From: Mesorhizobium sp.
GTDB lineage: Bacteria > Pseudomonadota > Alphaproteobacteria > Rhizobiales > Rhizobiaceae
Reading direction: 5' to 3'
NCBI GenBank assembly: GCA_004020365.1
Contig: SAQR01000021.1
Location: forward strand, 1-64,000
Length of the DNA: 64,000 nucleotides
The notes below the pieces were generated by a model that worked only from the letters and a program-made list of their open reading frames with translations, ran no database searches and was not told the origin of the DNA. The position numbers and the translations under genes were made by a program. Positions 34,741 to 43,966 of the stretch are shown piece after piece; positions within the stretch are counted from its first letter, which is position 1, and every line of letters begins with the position of its first letter.

Positions 34741-36174
34741 ATGTTAACAAAGCGAGATCTACTTCGCTCAGCCGCGGCGATTGCCGCTGGCGCCGCGATT
34801 GCAAAGCCAAGCCTGCTGATGGCGCAGAGCTACCCCGGCATCATCGAGGCCAAGGACATCGCCGAGGAGGGCTTCATCTACGGCTTACCGCTCGTGATGA
34901 ACTATGCGGTGATGAATGAATTCGCCGTCGACCCGAAGTCCAGCCAGTTCAAGGCGCCGTTCAACGCAATCAACAACATGCATCAAGTCGCCACCCCGGC
35001 GGACACGGCAATCATCACCCCCAACAGCGACACGCCATACTCCATACTATGGCTGGACTTGCGTGCCGAGCCGATGGTGATCTCCGTGCCGGCGGTGGAG
35101 AAGGAGCGCTATTATTCGGTGCAGTTGATCGATGGCAACACGTACAACTTCGGCTACATCGGCAGCCGCGCTACGGGGAACGATCCGGGCTCCTATCTCG
35201 TCGTCGGACCCGACTGGAAAGGCGAGAAACCCGCTGGCATCAAGCAGGTATTCTCCTCGACCACCCCGTTCGTGTTCGCCAACTTTCGGACCCAGCTTAT
35301 CAACCTGGAAGATATGCCGAACGTCGAGAAAATTCAGGCCGGCTACAAGGCGCAGCCGCTTTCCGCTTTTCTTAAGCAACCCGCCCCGTCCGCCGCGCCG
35401 ACGATCGAGTTCCTTCCTGCCACCACAGCCGGGATCAAGGACAACTTCTTCCAATATCTCGATGCGGCCCTGCAATTCGTCCCCGAGACGCCAAGGGACA
35501 AGGATATTCGTGCGAAACTAGCGAAGATTGGCATCGGTCCCGGCAAAACCTTCGAGTTGAAGGATCTATCGGTCGAACACAAAGCAGAAATGCTGATAGG
35601 CATGAAGCAAGGTGACGATAAAATCAACAAATGGCTGGCCAGCGGAAACAAACCCATCAACGGCTGGAACGTCAGCTCGCTTCTTGGCGACGAGGCCTTC
35701 TACAATGGCGATTGGTTGCTGCGGGCCGGAGCTGCAAAGGCAGGCCTCTATGGCAATGATGCAGCAGAGGCCATGTACCCCTTCACCAGAACGGCTGCAA
35801 CCGGGGAACCGCTCGACGGCAGCAAGCACAACTACACTCTCACCTTTCCCGCCGGGAAACTCCCGCCGGTGAATTCCTTCTGGTCGGTGACGATGTATGA
35901 CGGCAAGAGCCAGTTCCTGATCAAGAACCCGATCAATCGCTATCTCATCAACTCGCCGATGTTGCCCGGCATGAAGAAAAACGAGGATGGCTCGCTCACC
36001 CTCTATATCCAGAAAGACAGCCCCGGCACGGACAAGGAAGCTAACTGGCTGCCTGCGCCCAATGGCACGATCTATCTCGTTATGCGCCTGTACTGGCCGA
36101 AGACGGAAGCGCCTTCGATCCTGCCGGCTGGCGAAGGGACGTGGCAGCCGCCCGGTATCGAAGTGGCGCAATAA
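34741..36174 (+). CDS. DUF1254/DUF1214 exported protein 1
   Basis: A 477-residue protein with a Tat-like signal (TKRDLLRSAAAIAAGAAIA, KR in place of RR), then a DUF1254 domain with IITPNSDTPYSILWLDLRAEP and VQLIDGNTYNFGYIGSR. A middle helical region follows, then a DUF1214 domain (NYTLTFPAGKLPPVNSFWSVTMYDG to LYIQKDSPGTDKEANWLPAP). AAAGGAG before the ATG at 34741 fixes the start. Function of this two-domain family is unknown; proteins are exported to the periplasm. It is followed 51 bases later by a second member. Confidence 0.9.
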   Translation: MLTKRDLLRSAAAIAAGAAIAKPSLLMAQSYPGIIEAKDIAEEGFIYGLPLVMNYAVMNEFAVDPKSSQFKAPFNAINNMHQVATPADTAIITPNSDTPYSILWLDLRAEPMVISVPAVEKERYYSVQLIDGNTYNFGYIGSRATGNDPGSYLVVGPDWKGEKPAGIKQVFSSTTPFVFANFRTQLINLEDMPNVEKIQAGYKAQPLSAFLKQPAPSAAPTIEFLPATTAGIKDNFFQYLDAALQFVPETPRDKDIRAKLAKIGIGPGKTFELKDLSVEHKAEMLIGMKQGDDKINKWLASGNKPINGWNVSSLLGDEAFYNGDWLLRAGAAKAGLYGNDAAEAMYPFTRTAATGEPLDGSKHNYTLTFPAGKLPPVNSFWSVTMYDGKSQFLIKNPINRYLINSPMLPGMKKNEDGSLTLYIQKDSPGTDKEANWLPAPNGTIYLVMRLYWPKTEAPSILPAGEGTWQPPGIEVAQ

Positions 36175-36225
36175 TTATCCCGACCAGGCTGACGCGTGGC
36201 GTCGGATGTAGATGAGGAGAGAATT

Positions 36226-37743
36226 ATGATACGCACGACGGGACTGCTCTGCGCCGCCGCCGCGGTGGTACTGATGGGCTTGGGCACTGCGTCCGCCGAA
36301 GCGCCCAAGACGAAGATGACGACGCCGATACCGGATTCGATCATCACGCCGGAGAGTTTGGACACCAGGCTTGGCAAGCTGAACTTTTTCGACGGCTTCC
36401 CGGATGACGCCACTTCGGAGAAGCTTTACGACAACCTCGACTTCATGCGCGGCGTCGATGCCTTCCTCAACGCCATGCCCGGCGCATCGGTTGAAGCCCT
36501 GCGGGTTGGACTGGCCAGTCAGGGCGCCGACAACAACCAGACCATCCTGATCTTCGAAAACCTGATGGACTCGCATTCGTTGTACCTGACCGGCAACACC
36601 GAAAGCATCTACAATCTGATGTGGCTGGACACCAAGGCCGGTCCGCTGGTCATCGAGACGCCGCCCAATATCCTGGGCATGATCGATAATCACTGGTTCC
36701 AATATGTCGGCGATGTCGGCAATGCCGGTCCGGACAAGGGCAAGGGTGGAAAATATCTGCTCTTGCCGCCGGGCTACGAGGGCGAGGTCCCCGAAGGTTA
36801 TTTCGTATTGCGGACGTCGACCTACGGAAACCTGTTCTTCTGGCGTGGCTTCCTTGAGAATGGCAGCACCGCAACTGCGGTCGAAAACACCAAGAAATTC
36901 GCCAAGGTGTATCCTCTTTCGGACGTCGGCAATCCGCCGCCAATGAAAATCATCAATACGTCTGGCAAGAAGTACAACACCATCCATGCCAATGATTTCC
37001 ATTTCTACGAGGAAGTGAACAACATCGTCCAGTATGAGCCGAACGAGGCCTATCACCCGGAAGTGCTGGGACAACTCGCCGCCATCGGCATTGAAAAGGG
37101 CAAACCCTTCGCACCCGACGAGCGGATGAAGAAGATCCTCACCGAAGCCGTTGCCGTCGGCAACGCGACCGCGCGCACCATCACCTTCAAGACCCGCATG
37201 AAGGATGCCTATTATTATCCGGACAGTGCTTGGTTCACCGGCTTTGTCGGCGGCAGCTATGAGTTTCTTCTGCAGCCTGGCATTCGCTACCTGGATGCCC
37301 GCGTCCTGTTCCACTACTATGCGACGGGCATCACGCCGGCCATGGCGATAAAGCGCGTCGGCATCGGTTCGCAATACGCCGGCGCCACGACCGACAAGGA
37401 CGGCAAGCCGTTCGATGGCGGCAAAACCTATAAGATCCACCTGCCGCCAAACATTCCGGCAAAAGAATTCTGGTCGTTTGTTGTGTATGACAACCAGACG
37501 CGTTCGATGCTGCAGACGGACCAGCAATTCCCCAGCATTGGCAGCGACAAGAAAGACATCGTGATCAACGCGGACTCCTCAGTCGACGTCTGGTTCGGCC
37601 CGACCGCGCCGGAAGGCCATGAGGCCAACTGGGTTCAGACGGTGCCCGGCAAAGGCTGGAACGTTCTGCTTCGCCTCTATGGCCCGCTGGAGTCATGGTT
37701 CGACAAGACCTGGAAGCCGGGCGAGTTCGAACTGGTCCAATAG
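36226..37743 (+). CDS. DUF1254/DUF1214 exported protein 2
   Basis: A 505-residue exported protein with a Sec signal (GLLCAAAAVVLMGLGTASAEA). The DUF1254 part contains TGNTESIYNLMWLDTKAGPLVIETPP and GMIDNHWFQYVGDVGNAGPDKGKGG. The DUF1214 part contains KIHLPPNIPAKEFWSFVVYDN and ends ANWVQTVPGKGWNVLLRLYGP. It is clearly paralogous to the preceding gene but too diverged for a recent duplication. GAGGAGAG upstream supports the ATG at 36226. Both are probably co-transcribed and periplasmic. Confidence 0.9.
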   Translation: MIRTTGLLCAAAAVVLMGLGTASAEAPKTKMTTPIPDSIITPESLDTRLGKLNFFDGFPDDATSEKLYDNLDFMRGVDAFLNAMPGASVEALRVGLASQGADNNQTILIFENLMDSHSLYLTGNTESIYNLMWLDTKAGPLVIETPPNILGMIDNHWFQYVGDVGNAGPDKGKGGKYLLLPPGYEGEVPEGYFVLRTSTYGNLFFWRGFLENGSTATAVENTKKFAKVYPLSDVGNPPPMKIINTSGKKYNTIHANDFHFYEEVNNIVQYEPNEAYHPEVLGQLAAIGIEKGKPFAPDERMKKILTEAVAVGNATARTITFKTRMKDAYYYPDSAWFTGFVGGSYEFLLQPGIRYLDARVLFHYYATGITPAMAIKRVGIGSQYAGATTDKDGKPFDGGKTYKIHLPPNIPAKEFWSFVVYDNQTRSMLQTDQQFPSIGSDKKDIVINADSSVDVWFGPTAPEGHEANWVQTVPGKGWNVLLRLYGPLESWFDKTWKPGEFELVQ

Positions 37744-37894
37744 GAAAAACAGTCGAATCGAGCGGATGGTTCTCTATCCGCCCGATCGATCTTTCAGATG
37801 AGGAGGTTTCAAGGCGCAGTCGGGCTGGACGTACCGGGTTGCTGACCTCGACGCCTTCTTGCTGATCCACGCGCCGGCACATTCGCAAGAGCGG

Positions 37895-38060
37895 CAGGCA
37901 TATTTCGGCGAGGCACGTCCATACCGGCTGGTCGTTGGACGCCTACGTCTTTGGCAACACCAAGACGACGCCGGCTGACGCGTACAAATACGCATAAGGC
38001 CAGACGATCAAGCGTCCGATGGGGCTACGACATCAAGATTGACACGCCGCTGGACGAACT
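37895..38060 (+). pseudogene. Remnant of a DUF3604 gene N-terminal region
   Basis: Fragments in shifting frames read YFGE, then HVHTGWSLDAYVFGNTKTTP and ADAYKYA-stop-GQTIKRPMG, then YDIKIDTPLD. This matches the DUF3604 pattern FGDTHTHTSFSMDAGAFG...EAYRLGKGEE...LDFLVV of the intact gene downstream. An in-frame stop (TAA at 37995-37997) and at least two frameshifts make it non-functional. It lies shortly after the second DUF1254 gene. Confidence 0.7.
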
Positions 38061-38195
38061 CCGCCTAACGTCTTGCGGTCCGACTGTGTTCGTCAGAACG
38101 TCCGCAACGACGGCATAATGTCCGGTTTACCCATTGCGGCCGTTGCTGACAGATAGCCGGCGAACGACTATCACGCGATAGCCATGCCTTTTGGT

Positions 38196-38375
38196 CGGAT
38201 GTCGGCTTTGACACGCCCCTAATTCCGTTCTCTCGGAATGCGTTGTGGACCGCCTTCGGTGCCGCCCGGCGGATCGCGGATTGCTTGCCCGGTTTCGCGG
38301 TAACCGTTGCCTGAATGACCAAGTGCCGTCCTCGAGATCGGCAATACCTTTGCTTATGAAGGGCTTCAACAGGTC
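38196..38375 (-). pseudogene. Remnant of an MscS channel C-terminus
   Basis: On the minus strand, DLLKPFISKGIADLEDGTW continues after a frameshift as VIQATVTAKPGKQSAIRR and KAVHNAFRENGI. This aligns with PLKMQGIDNFGDYAI, LMTKPGTQFGIKRRA and RKAFAENGIKI of the intact MscS gene at 43967-46042. The N-terminal and channel parts are missing. Confidence 0.65.
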
Positions 38376-38644
38376 GGGGGCACTGTTGCCACCAAACCGC
38401 GCGAATTGCGCAGTGTCACTGATCGGTGCCGGATGTTTCGATGAAGTCGCCGGAGCGGAAAGCATCGTCGTGCGACGAATTCCACCTAGCGGCCGCTGCT
38501 TAGAACGTCAGGCAGATTGCTTGGCAGGAGCCGACCCCCCCGCCCAAGGTGATGATCGGCTCGCAATCGATGTTCACAGAAAATTTCGGCACGACTCCTC
38601 ACACGCTCAGCAGCGGCTTTGTTGTTGCCCTGTTACGTGCTTGC

Positions 38645-38664
38645 CCACGTAAATTACATTCCGC
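38645..38664 (+). promoter_or_regulatory. Repeated upstream motif, copy 3
   Basis: CACGTAAATTACATTCCGCC differs from copy 1 at one of the first 19 bases and lies 60 bases upstream of the PpiC-like gene start at 38724. Confidence 0.45.
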
Positions 38665-38723
38665 CCTGGATCTTTGGGACCTACCATCCATGCAGGAGCG
38701 AAAGAAGCAGTCGTCGAAGTATC

Positions 38724-39671
38724 ATGGCTCTGATGCGAGATGCTGTCGTCTTGGACCGAACCATGGATGCGAGAGCGGGCGGCGCAGGAAAGCGTATGAT
38801 ATTGCTCAGGGAGCCTCTGCTGCATTTTGCTGTCGTCGGTGCGATCCTGTTTGGCGGCTATTCCTGGCTGAACGACAGGCAAACCGAAGCCACAGCCGCC
38901 GAGCCGATCCGGATCGGTGAAGGCGACGTGCGCTGGCTCAAGCAGACTTGGTCGAGCCAATGGCTGCGTGAGCCAACCGCCGATGAGCTCAAGGGTCTCG
39001 TCGACGATCTGCTGAATGAGAAAGTGATGGCGCGCGAAGCGCAGGAGATGGGCCTCGATAGGGACGATACCATCATCCGCCGCCGCCTGGCGCAAAAGCT
39101 GAAATTCCTTGTCGAGGACACGGCCCAGCTTGCCGAGCCGACCGAAGCGGAACTGCGGCAGTTCTATGCCGCCAACCCTGCACAATTCGAGACGCCCGGA
39201 AAACTCTCATTCAGGCAGGTCTACTTCAACCCGGAGCATCGCAAGGATGCCGCGGCGGACGCGACCGCCGCGCTGGGTGCGCTGACAGCGAATGCAGAGA
39301 ACGGTTCGACCGCGGGCGACCGGCTGCTGTTCGGCGACAGCTTCGCCGATATCGACGTGTTGGCGCTGTCCGGGATGTTCGGTGCCGATTTTGCGCGCGC
39401 CGTGTTTGCACTCGAAGCCGGCGGATGGCAGGGGCCGATGAAATCCGGCTATGGCTATCATCTGGTGCTCGTCACGCAGCATACGGCGACCGCGCTGAAG
39501 CCCTTCGAGACGGTCAGGGATGCGGTCCTTTCTGAGTGGCGCTCTGCGAAGCAGACCGAGGTCAGCCGCGATTATCTGATCGCGCTGCGCAACAAGTATG
39601 GCGCCGAGCTGGACGACACCACGAAAGCGGTATTGGGGCCTGATCCCGCACCGAAAGTGGCCACGCAATGA
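38724..39671 (+). CDS. PpiC-type peptidyl-prolyl isomerase, membrane-anchored
   Basis: A roughly 315-residue protein. A membrane anchor (LLREPLLHFAVVGAILFGGYSWL) is followed by a SurA/PpiC-like helical chaperone part (LKGLVDDLLNEKVMAREAQEMGLD and IIRRRLAQKLKFLVED). The C-terminal parvulin-like part contains FRQVYFNPEHR and GWQGPMKSGYGYHLVLVTQ. It probably helps fold exported proteins in the periplasm. The start is uncertain: ATG codons occur at 38724, 38733 and 38763, and the last would also keep the anchor. It is coupled to the HupE/UreJ gene (ATGA overlap). Confidence 0.85.
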   Translation: MALMRDAVVLDRTMDARAGGAGKRMILLREPLLHFAVVGAILFGGYSWLNDRQTEATAAEPIRIGEGDVRWLKQTWSSQWLREPTADELKGLVDDLLNEKVMAREAQEMGLDRDDTIIRRRLAQKLKFLVEDTAQLAEPTEAELRQFYAANPAQFETPGKLSFRQVYFNPEHRKDAAADATAALGALTANAENGSTAGDRLLFGDSFADIDVLALSGMFGADFARAVFALEAGGWQGPMKSGYGYHLVLVTQHTATALKPFETVRDAVLSEWRSAKQTEVSRDYLIALRNKYGAELDDTTKAVLGPDPAPKVATQ

Positions 39672-40711
39672 ACCCGCTGACCAAATGGCCTGCGCTCGTC
39701 AGAGGTGCCGACGCCGCGCTGCAGTGCGTTCGGCTGGTCGTGCTGACAGCGGCCATCGCCATGCTGTTCTCGGAGGTTGCCTCGGCGCATGAGGTTCGCC
39801 CAGCCTACCTCAGCGTTCAGGAAGAGGCGCCGAACGAGTTCAGCGTGCTGTTCAAGACACCGATGCAGGGTGACGCGCGTCTGGCACTGTCGGCAGCATT
39901 CTCGGGCAAGGTCGAGAACCTCACGCCGGTCGTCTCGCGCCCGACCGGCGACGCAATGGTGCAGACCTGGCAGATGCGCGCGGTCGAGCCGTTGGAAGGC
40001 CAGGTGGTATCGATTGACGGCCTGCAAAACACGATGACCGATGCGCTCGTGCGCGTCGAGTTCGCCAGCGGCGACGTGTGGATCGAGCGGCTGACACCCG
40101 GCGCCCCGGAAGCGGCGATTCCTGCAACTCCAAGCCGCTGGTTTACGGCCGCCACTTATTTCAAACTTGGCGTCGAGCACATTCTGTTAGGCTTCGATCA
40201 TCTGCTTTTCGTGCTTGCCCTGCTCATCATCACCGAGGGCTTGTGGCGGCTCGTCAAGACGGTCACCGCCTTTACCGTTGCGCACAGCATCACGCTCGCG
40301 CTGGCGACGCTCGGCTTTGTTAACGTACCCTCGCCACCGGTCGAGGCGGTGATTGCGTTGTCGATCGCGTTCGTCGCAGTCGAGATCGTCCACGTACGGC
40401 AGGGGCGCAGAAGTCTAGCCGCTCGAGCACCCTGGCTGGTAGCATTTGCTTTCGGGCTTCTCCATGGCTTCGGTTTTGCCGGCGCCCTTAGCGAGATTGG
40501 ACTGCCGGCGGGACAGATTCCCGTTGCGCTACTGTTCTTCAACCTCGGAGTGGAAGTCGGACAGCTTCTTTTTGTCGGAGCCGTACTTGCGCTGGTCGCA
40601 CTGATCCGGGTCCGCAGGCGATCGCTGCCGGCCTGGCTGGATCTCGTACCGCCATACGCTATCGGCACGATTGCAATGTTCTGGGTGATCGAACGTGTGG
40701 CGACCTTTTGA
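39668..40711 (+). CDS. HupE/UreJ family membrane protein
   Basis: A 347-residue protein with a signal peptide (VVLTAAIAMLFSEVASA) and a periplasmic N-terminal domain of about 120 residues (HEVRPAYLSVQEEAPNEFSVLFKTP). The C-terminal HupE/UreJ_2 membrane domain carries LGVEHILLGFDHLLFVLAL, TAFTVAHSITLALATLG and FAFGLLHGFGFAGALSEIGLP. The conserved His and Asp in the helices suggest metal transport, with nickel or cobalt in characterised HupE proteins. In this arrangement no urease or hydrogenase genes are nearby, so another metal or role is likely. ATGA overlaps with the isomerase gene. Confidence 0.88.
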   Translation: MNPLTKWPALVRGADAALQCVRLVVLTAAIAMLFSEVASAHEVRPAYLSVQEEAPNEFSVLFKTPMQGDARLALSAAFSGKVENLTPVVSRPTGDAMVQTWQMRAVEPLEGQVVSIDGLQNTMTDALVRVEFASGDVWIERLTPGAPEAAIPATPSRWFTAATYFKLGVEHILLGFDHLLFVLALLIITEGLWRLVKTVTAFTVAHSITLALATLGFVNVPSPPVEAVIALSIAFVAVEIVHVRQGRRSLAARAPWLVAFAFGLLHGFGFAGALSEIGLPAGQIPVALLFFNLGVEVGQLLFVGAVLALVALIRVRRRSLPAWLDLVPPYAIGTIAMFWVIERVATF

Positions 40712-40732
40712 GATTGTCGGGAAGGGCGGCAT

Positions 40733-41848
40733 ATGAACACCTCGCGCAGAGATTGGCGAACCGGGCTGACAAGCGCAGCACTGGCTTCGCTGATGTGCAT
40801 GATTGCCGCGGCGTTCCTACTGACCACCACGCCGGCGCATGCTTGTGTGCTCTGTATGCCATATCCCAAGGTGACGAATGCCGACCAGGTTGTCGCGAGC
40901 GGCACGGCGGTCTTCGCGCGCGAGAATCCGGCAACACCTTTCTCCTACGTGGTGCTGGAAACATTCAAGGGACGCTACGACGGCCGCGCCATCCCTCTGT
41001 TCCTCGATTCGACGACGGCCCGCGCACTCCAGCTATATCCGGCTCTCCAGGTTATTCTTGTCCAGAATGGTCCCGGCGGGGCCTGGAGGGCGCTTGGCAT
41101 GGCGGGGCGCGAGTATCAAAGTGTAATGCGCCAGGTGGCGCAATGGGACAAGAGCTCGAAGACGCTGGCCGAACGCGCGGTGTTCTTCGCCACTTACCTC
41201 CGGCACGAAGATCGCAGGCTCGCCGAACTGGCCTTCCTCGAGGTCGCGCGCGCGCCCTACGCAACGCTGCGCGATCTCAAAACAAATGTTGCGCGTGACG
41301 ACATCTATCGAGTTGTCAACGACTTGTTTCATGTCGAATGGCATGGGCTCTACATCCTCATGCTCGGCATGTCGGACCGTCCGGACGACATCGCCTTCGT
41401 TCGCGGAAAACTGAAGACCGCGGCGGAGTACGGGCTGACGATCAACCTTGGTGCCTATGCCACTGCGCTCATCGAGATGACCGGCGCAGACGGGGTCACG
41501 CAGCTCGCGGAAGAATACTTTGTCGAGCCGGGCCGAAGTAATGCTGAGCTGCTCGAAATCGTCAAAGCACTGTCGGTACAGGGGACGGGCGGGGCAGTCG
41601 AACTGCGGTCCGCGATAGTCGAAGCTTACGGTCGCCTGCTCGCGCATCACCCCGAGCTTGCCGGGAATGTCGCAAATGACCTGTCCGATTGGAAAGTGGT
41701 TCGTTTCGTGCCCCGGCTGCGTGAAATTCTGAACACGGGCGTTGGCCTGGACGAAGCATCGCGTTTCGCGATCGCTATGTACCTTTCAAGCGCTGATGAA
41801 GGCGGGAGTTCCAAGGCCGTGTTCACGCGGTCCGGTGGTCTCCGATGA
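40733..41848 (+). CDS. Exported protein of unknown function with CVLC motif
   Basis: A 371-residue protein. A signal peptide (ASLMCMIAAAFLLTTTPAHA) is followed at once by CVLCMPYP, then a beta-rich part (VVASGTAVFARENPATPFSYVVLETFKG) like the start of NTR/TIMP-type domains, where an N-terminal Cys is functional. From about residue 130 it is helical, with HEAT-like pairs (RRLAELAFLEVARAPYATLRDL and ELRSAIVEAYGRLLAHHPELAG). No named family recognised. It follows the HupE/UreJ gene by 21 bases and precedes the DUF3604 gene, so all are probably one operon. Confidence 0.75.
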   Translation: MNTSRRDWRTGLTSAALASLMCMIAAAFLLTTTPAHACVLCMPYPKVTNADQVVASGTAVFARENPATPFSYVVLETFKGRYDGRAIPLFLDSTTARALQLYPALQVILVQNGPGGAWRALGMAGREYQSVMRQVAQWDKSSKTLAERAVFFATYLRHEDRRLAELAFLEVARAPYATLRDLKTNVARDDIYRVVNDLFHVEWHGLYILMLGMSDRPDDIAFVRGKLKTAAEYGLTINLGAYATALIEMTGADGVTQLAEEYFVEPGRSNAELLEIVKALSVQGTGGAVELRSAIVEAYGRLLAHHPELAGNVANDLSDWKVVRFVPRLREILNTGVGLDEASRFAIAMYLSSADEGGSSKAVFTRSGGLR

Positions 41849-41904
41849 CCAGTTTTCCAGGGAATAATTGGCTTGGGCATGCACCAAACAGGTGGAGGAG
41901 GACT

Positions 41905-43848
41905 ATGATGAGAACGCTCGGACTTTTGCACTTTGTTTCAGTCGCCGCTCTTGGAGCTGCAAGCATGACAGGCGCGCTGCCCGCTGCAGCGCAGGATTCC
42001 GGCACCCTGGACAAGAAAGCGGCAGAGAAGGTCTTTCCCGCCAAAAAGCCCTATTCGCCGGCGGCCGGCCGAAATTTCCCGACGCGGCCGCTGTTTGGCG
42101 ACACGCATACTCACACCTCGTTCTCGATGGATGCCGGCGCTTTCGGCGCGCGCCTGGGACCACGCGAGGCCTATCGGCTCGGCAAGGGCGAGGAGGTGAT
42201 GGCTTCGTCTGGGCAATTGGTGAAACTGTCACGACCACTCGATTTTCTCGTCGTGACCGACCATTCCGATAATATGGGCTTTTTCCCGGATCTGCTTGCG
42301 GGCAAGCCAACGCTTGTCGCCGATCCGCTCGGCCGCAAATGGTACGATATGATCCAGTCGGGCAAAGGCGCCGAAGCTGCAGTCGATATCATCACCTCCT
42401 TTGGCGCCGGCAAGTTCAAAGGCCCGATCCTCTATTCCCCCGACTCTGCCCCCTACCGCTCGGCATGGCAGGAAACTATCGACGCGGCAGAGGAAGCGAA
42501 CGAGCCGGGACGCTTCACGGCGGTCATTGGCTACGAGTGGACATCCAACACGGGCGGCAACAATCTGCATCGCAACGTGCTGTTCCGCGACAATGGCGAC
42601 CGCGCCGGACAAGTCGTCCCATATACGGTTCTTCCTCCCGGTAGCGACAATCCGCGCGACCTGTGGAAATGGATGTCGGCCTATGAGGAAAAAACCGGCG
42701 GTGACGTGCTGGCGATCGCGCACAACGGCAATCTCTCGAACGGCATCATGTTCCCGATGGTGGAACCGGGCGTTAACAAGGCCATCGACCGCGAATATGC
42801 CGAGACCCGCGCCAGATGGGAGCGGCTTTACGAAGCGACCCAGATCAAGGGCGATGGAGAGACGCATCCTCTCCTGTCGCCGAACGACGAGTTCGCGAAT
42901 TTCGAGCGGTGGGACAAGGGCAACCTCGACCTGACGGTCGTCAAGACGCCCGACATGCTGGAGTTCGAATATGCGCGCTCGGCGCTGAAGAATGGGCTCA
43001 AGCTGGAGAAAGAACTCGGCATCAATCCATACAAGTTCGGCATGATCGGCTCGACCGATGCGCATACTGGGCTAGCCGCGGTCGAGGAGGACAATTTCTT
43101 CGGCAAGACCTCGAGCAGCGAGCCGAGCGCCGGGCGGGCCACGCACCCGTTCATCAAGACCGAGAAGGCTACCATAATGGGCTGGGAGCAGACATCGTCC
43201 GGCTATGCCGCGGTGTGGGCCACCGAGAATACGCGTCATGCCATTTTCGACGCGATGGAACGCCGAGAGACTTATGCAACAACGGGTCCGCGGATGCTGG
43301 TTCGCCTGTTTGGCGGCTTCGATTTCGTCGCCGCGGATGCCGATACCCGTAGCCCGGCGCTGGCCGGCTATACCAAGGGCGTGCCGATGGGCGGCGATCT
43401 CACAGCCGCGCCGGAAGGCAAGGCGCCGACCTTCCTGGTTGCGGCGCTGAAGGATCCGGTCGGCGCAAACCTCGATCGCTACCAGATCGTCAAGGGATGG
43501 CTGGATGGTACTGGAAAGGTGCAGGAAAAGGTCTACGACGTTGCGTGGTCGGGCGATCGCAAGCCGGGCGCGGACGGCAAGGTGCCTTCGGTCGGGAGCA
43601 CTGTCGATGTCGCCGACGCCACCTGGACCAACACGATAGGCGCCCCGGAACTGGTCGCCATCTGGACCGACCCGGAGTTCGATCCGACGCAGCGGGCGTT
43701 TTATTACGGCCGCGTGCTGGAGATCCCGACGCCGCGCTGGACGGCCTACGACGCCAAGTATTTCGGCGTGAAAATGCCGCCGGAAGCGACGATGGAGATG
43801 CAGGAGCGCGCCTACACCTCGCCGATCTGGTATACGCCGGCCGGCTAA
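41905..43848 (+). CDS. DUF3604 exported protein
   Basis: A 647-residue protein with a Sec signal (LHFVSVAALGAASMTGALPAAAQD) and the DUF3604 domain. The motifs FGDTHTHTSFSMDAGAFG, LDFLVVTDHSDNMGF and IGYEWTSNTGGNNLHRNVLFR contain His and Asp patterns like the PHP metal-dependent phosphoesterases, and IGSTDAHTGLAAVEEDNFFGK adds another. It may be a periplasmic hydrolase, but no substrate is known. GGAGGAGGA at 41894-41902 supports the ATG at 41905 (or 41908). A decayed second copy lies at 37.9 kb. Confidence 0.9.
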   Translation: MMRTLGLLHFVSVAALGAASMTGALPAAAQDSGTLDKKAAEKVFPAKKPYSPAAGRNFPTRPLFGDTHTHTSFSMDAGAFGARLGPREAYRLGKGEEVMASSGQLVKLSRPLDFLVVTDHSDNMGFFPDLLAGKPTLVADPLGRKWYDMIQSGKGAEAAVDIITSFGAGKFKGPILYSPDSAPYRSAWQETIDAAEEANEPGRFTAVIGYEWTSNTGGNNLHRNVLFRDNGDRAGQVVPYTVLPPGSDNPRDLWKWMSAYEEKTGGDVLAIAHNGNLSNGIMFPMVEPGVNKAIDREYAETRARWERLYEATQIKGDGETHPLLSPNDEFANFERWDKGNLDLTVVKTPDMLEFEYARSALKNGLKLEKELGINPYKFGMIGSTDAHTGLAAVEEDNFFGKTSSSEPSAGRATHPFIKTEKATIMGWEQTSSGYAAVWATENTRHAIFDAMERRETYATTGPRMLVRLFGGFDFVAADADTRSPALAGYTKGVPMGGDLTAAPEGKAPTFLVAALKDPVGANLDRYQIVKGWLDGTGKVQEKVYDVAWSGDRKPGADGKVPSVGSTVDVADATWTNTIGAPELVAIWTDPEFDPTQRAFYYGRVLEIPTPRWTAYDAKYFGVKMPPEATMEMQERAYTSPIWYTPAG

Positions 43849-43966
43849 GGAAACGCAGGTTTTTGCTTGGCTGGTGCTGGGGCAGGCGGATCGTGCGCCG
43901 CCTGCCAAGACAGGAAGGCTCAAACATGCGACAAGTGCCTCTCGGCATTCAAACCTCGGGGGACTT

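Larger units (their letters stand above)
37744..38723. other. Gene graveyard: remnants of DUF3604 and MscS genes
   Basis: No intact gene in nearly 1 kb. Remnants of a DUF3604 gene (plus strand, about 37895-38060) and of an MscS C-terminus (minus strand, about 38196-38375) are visible. Both families have intact members a few kb downstream. The motif copy at 38645-38664 lies near the end. Confidence 0.65.
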
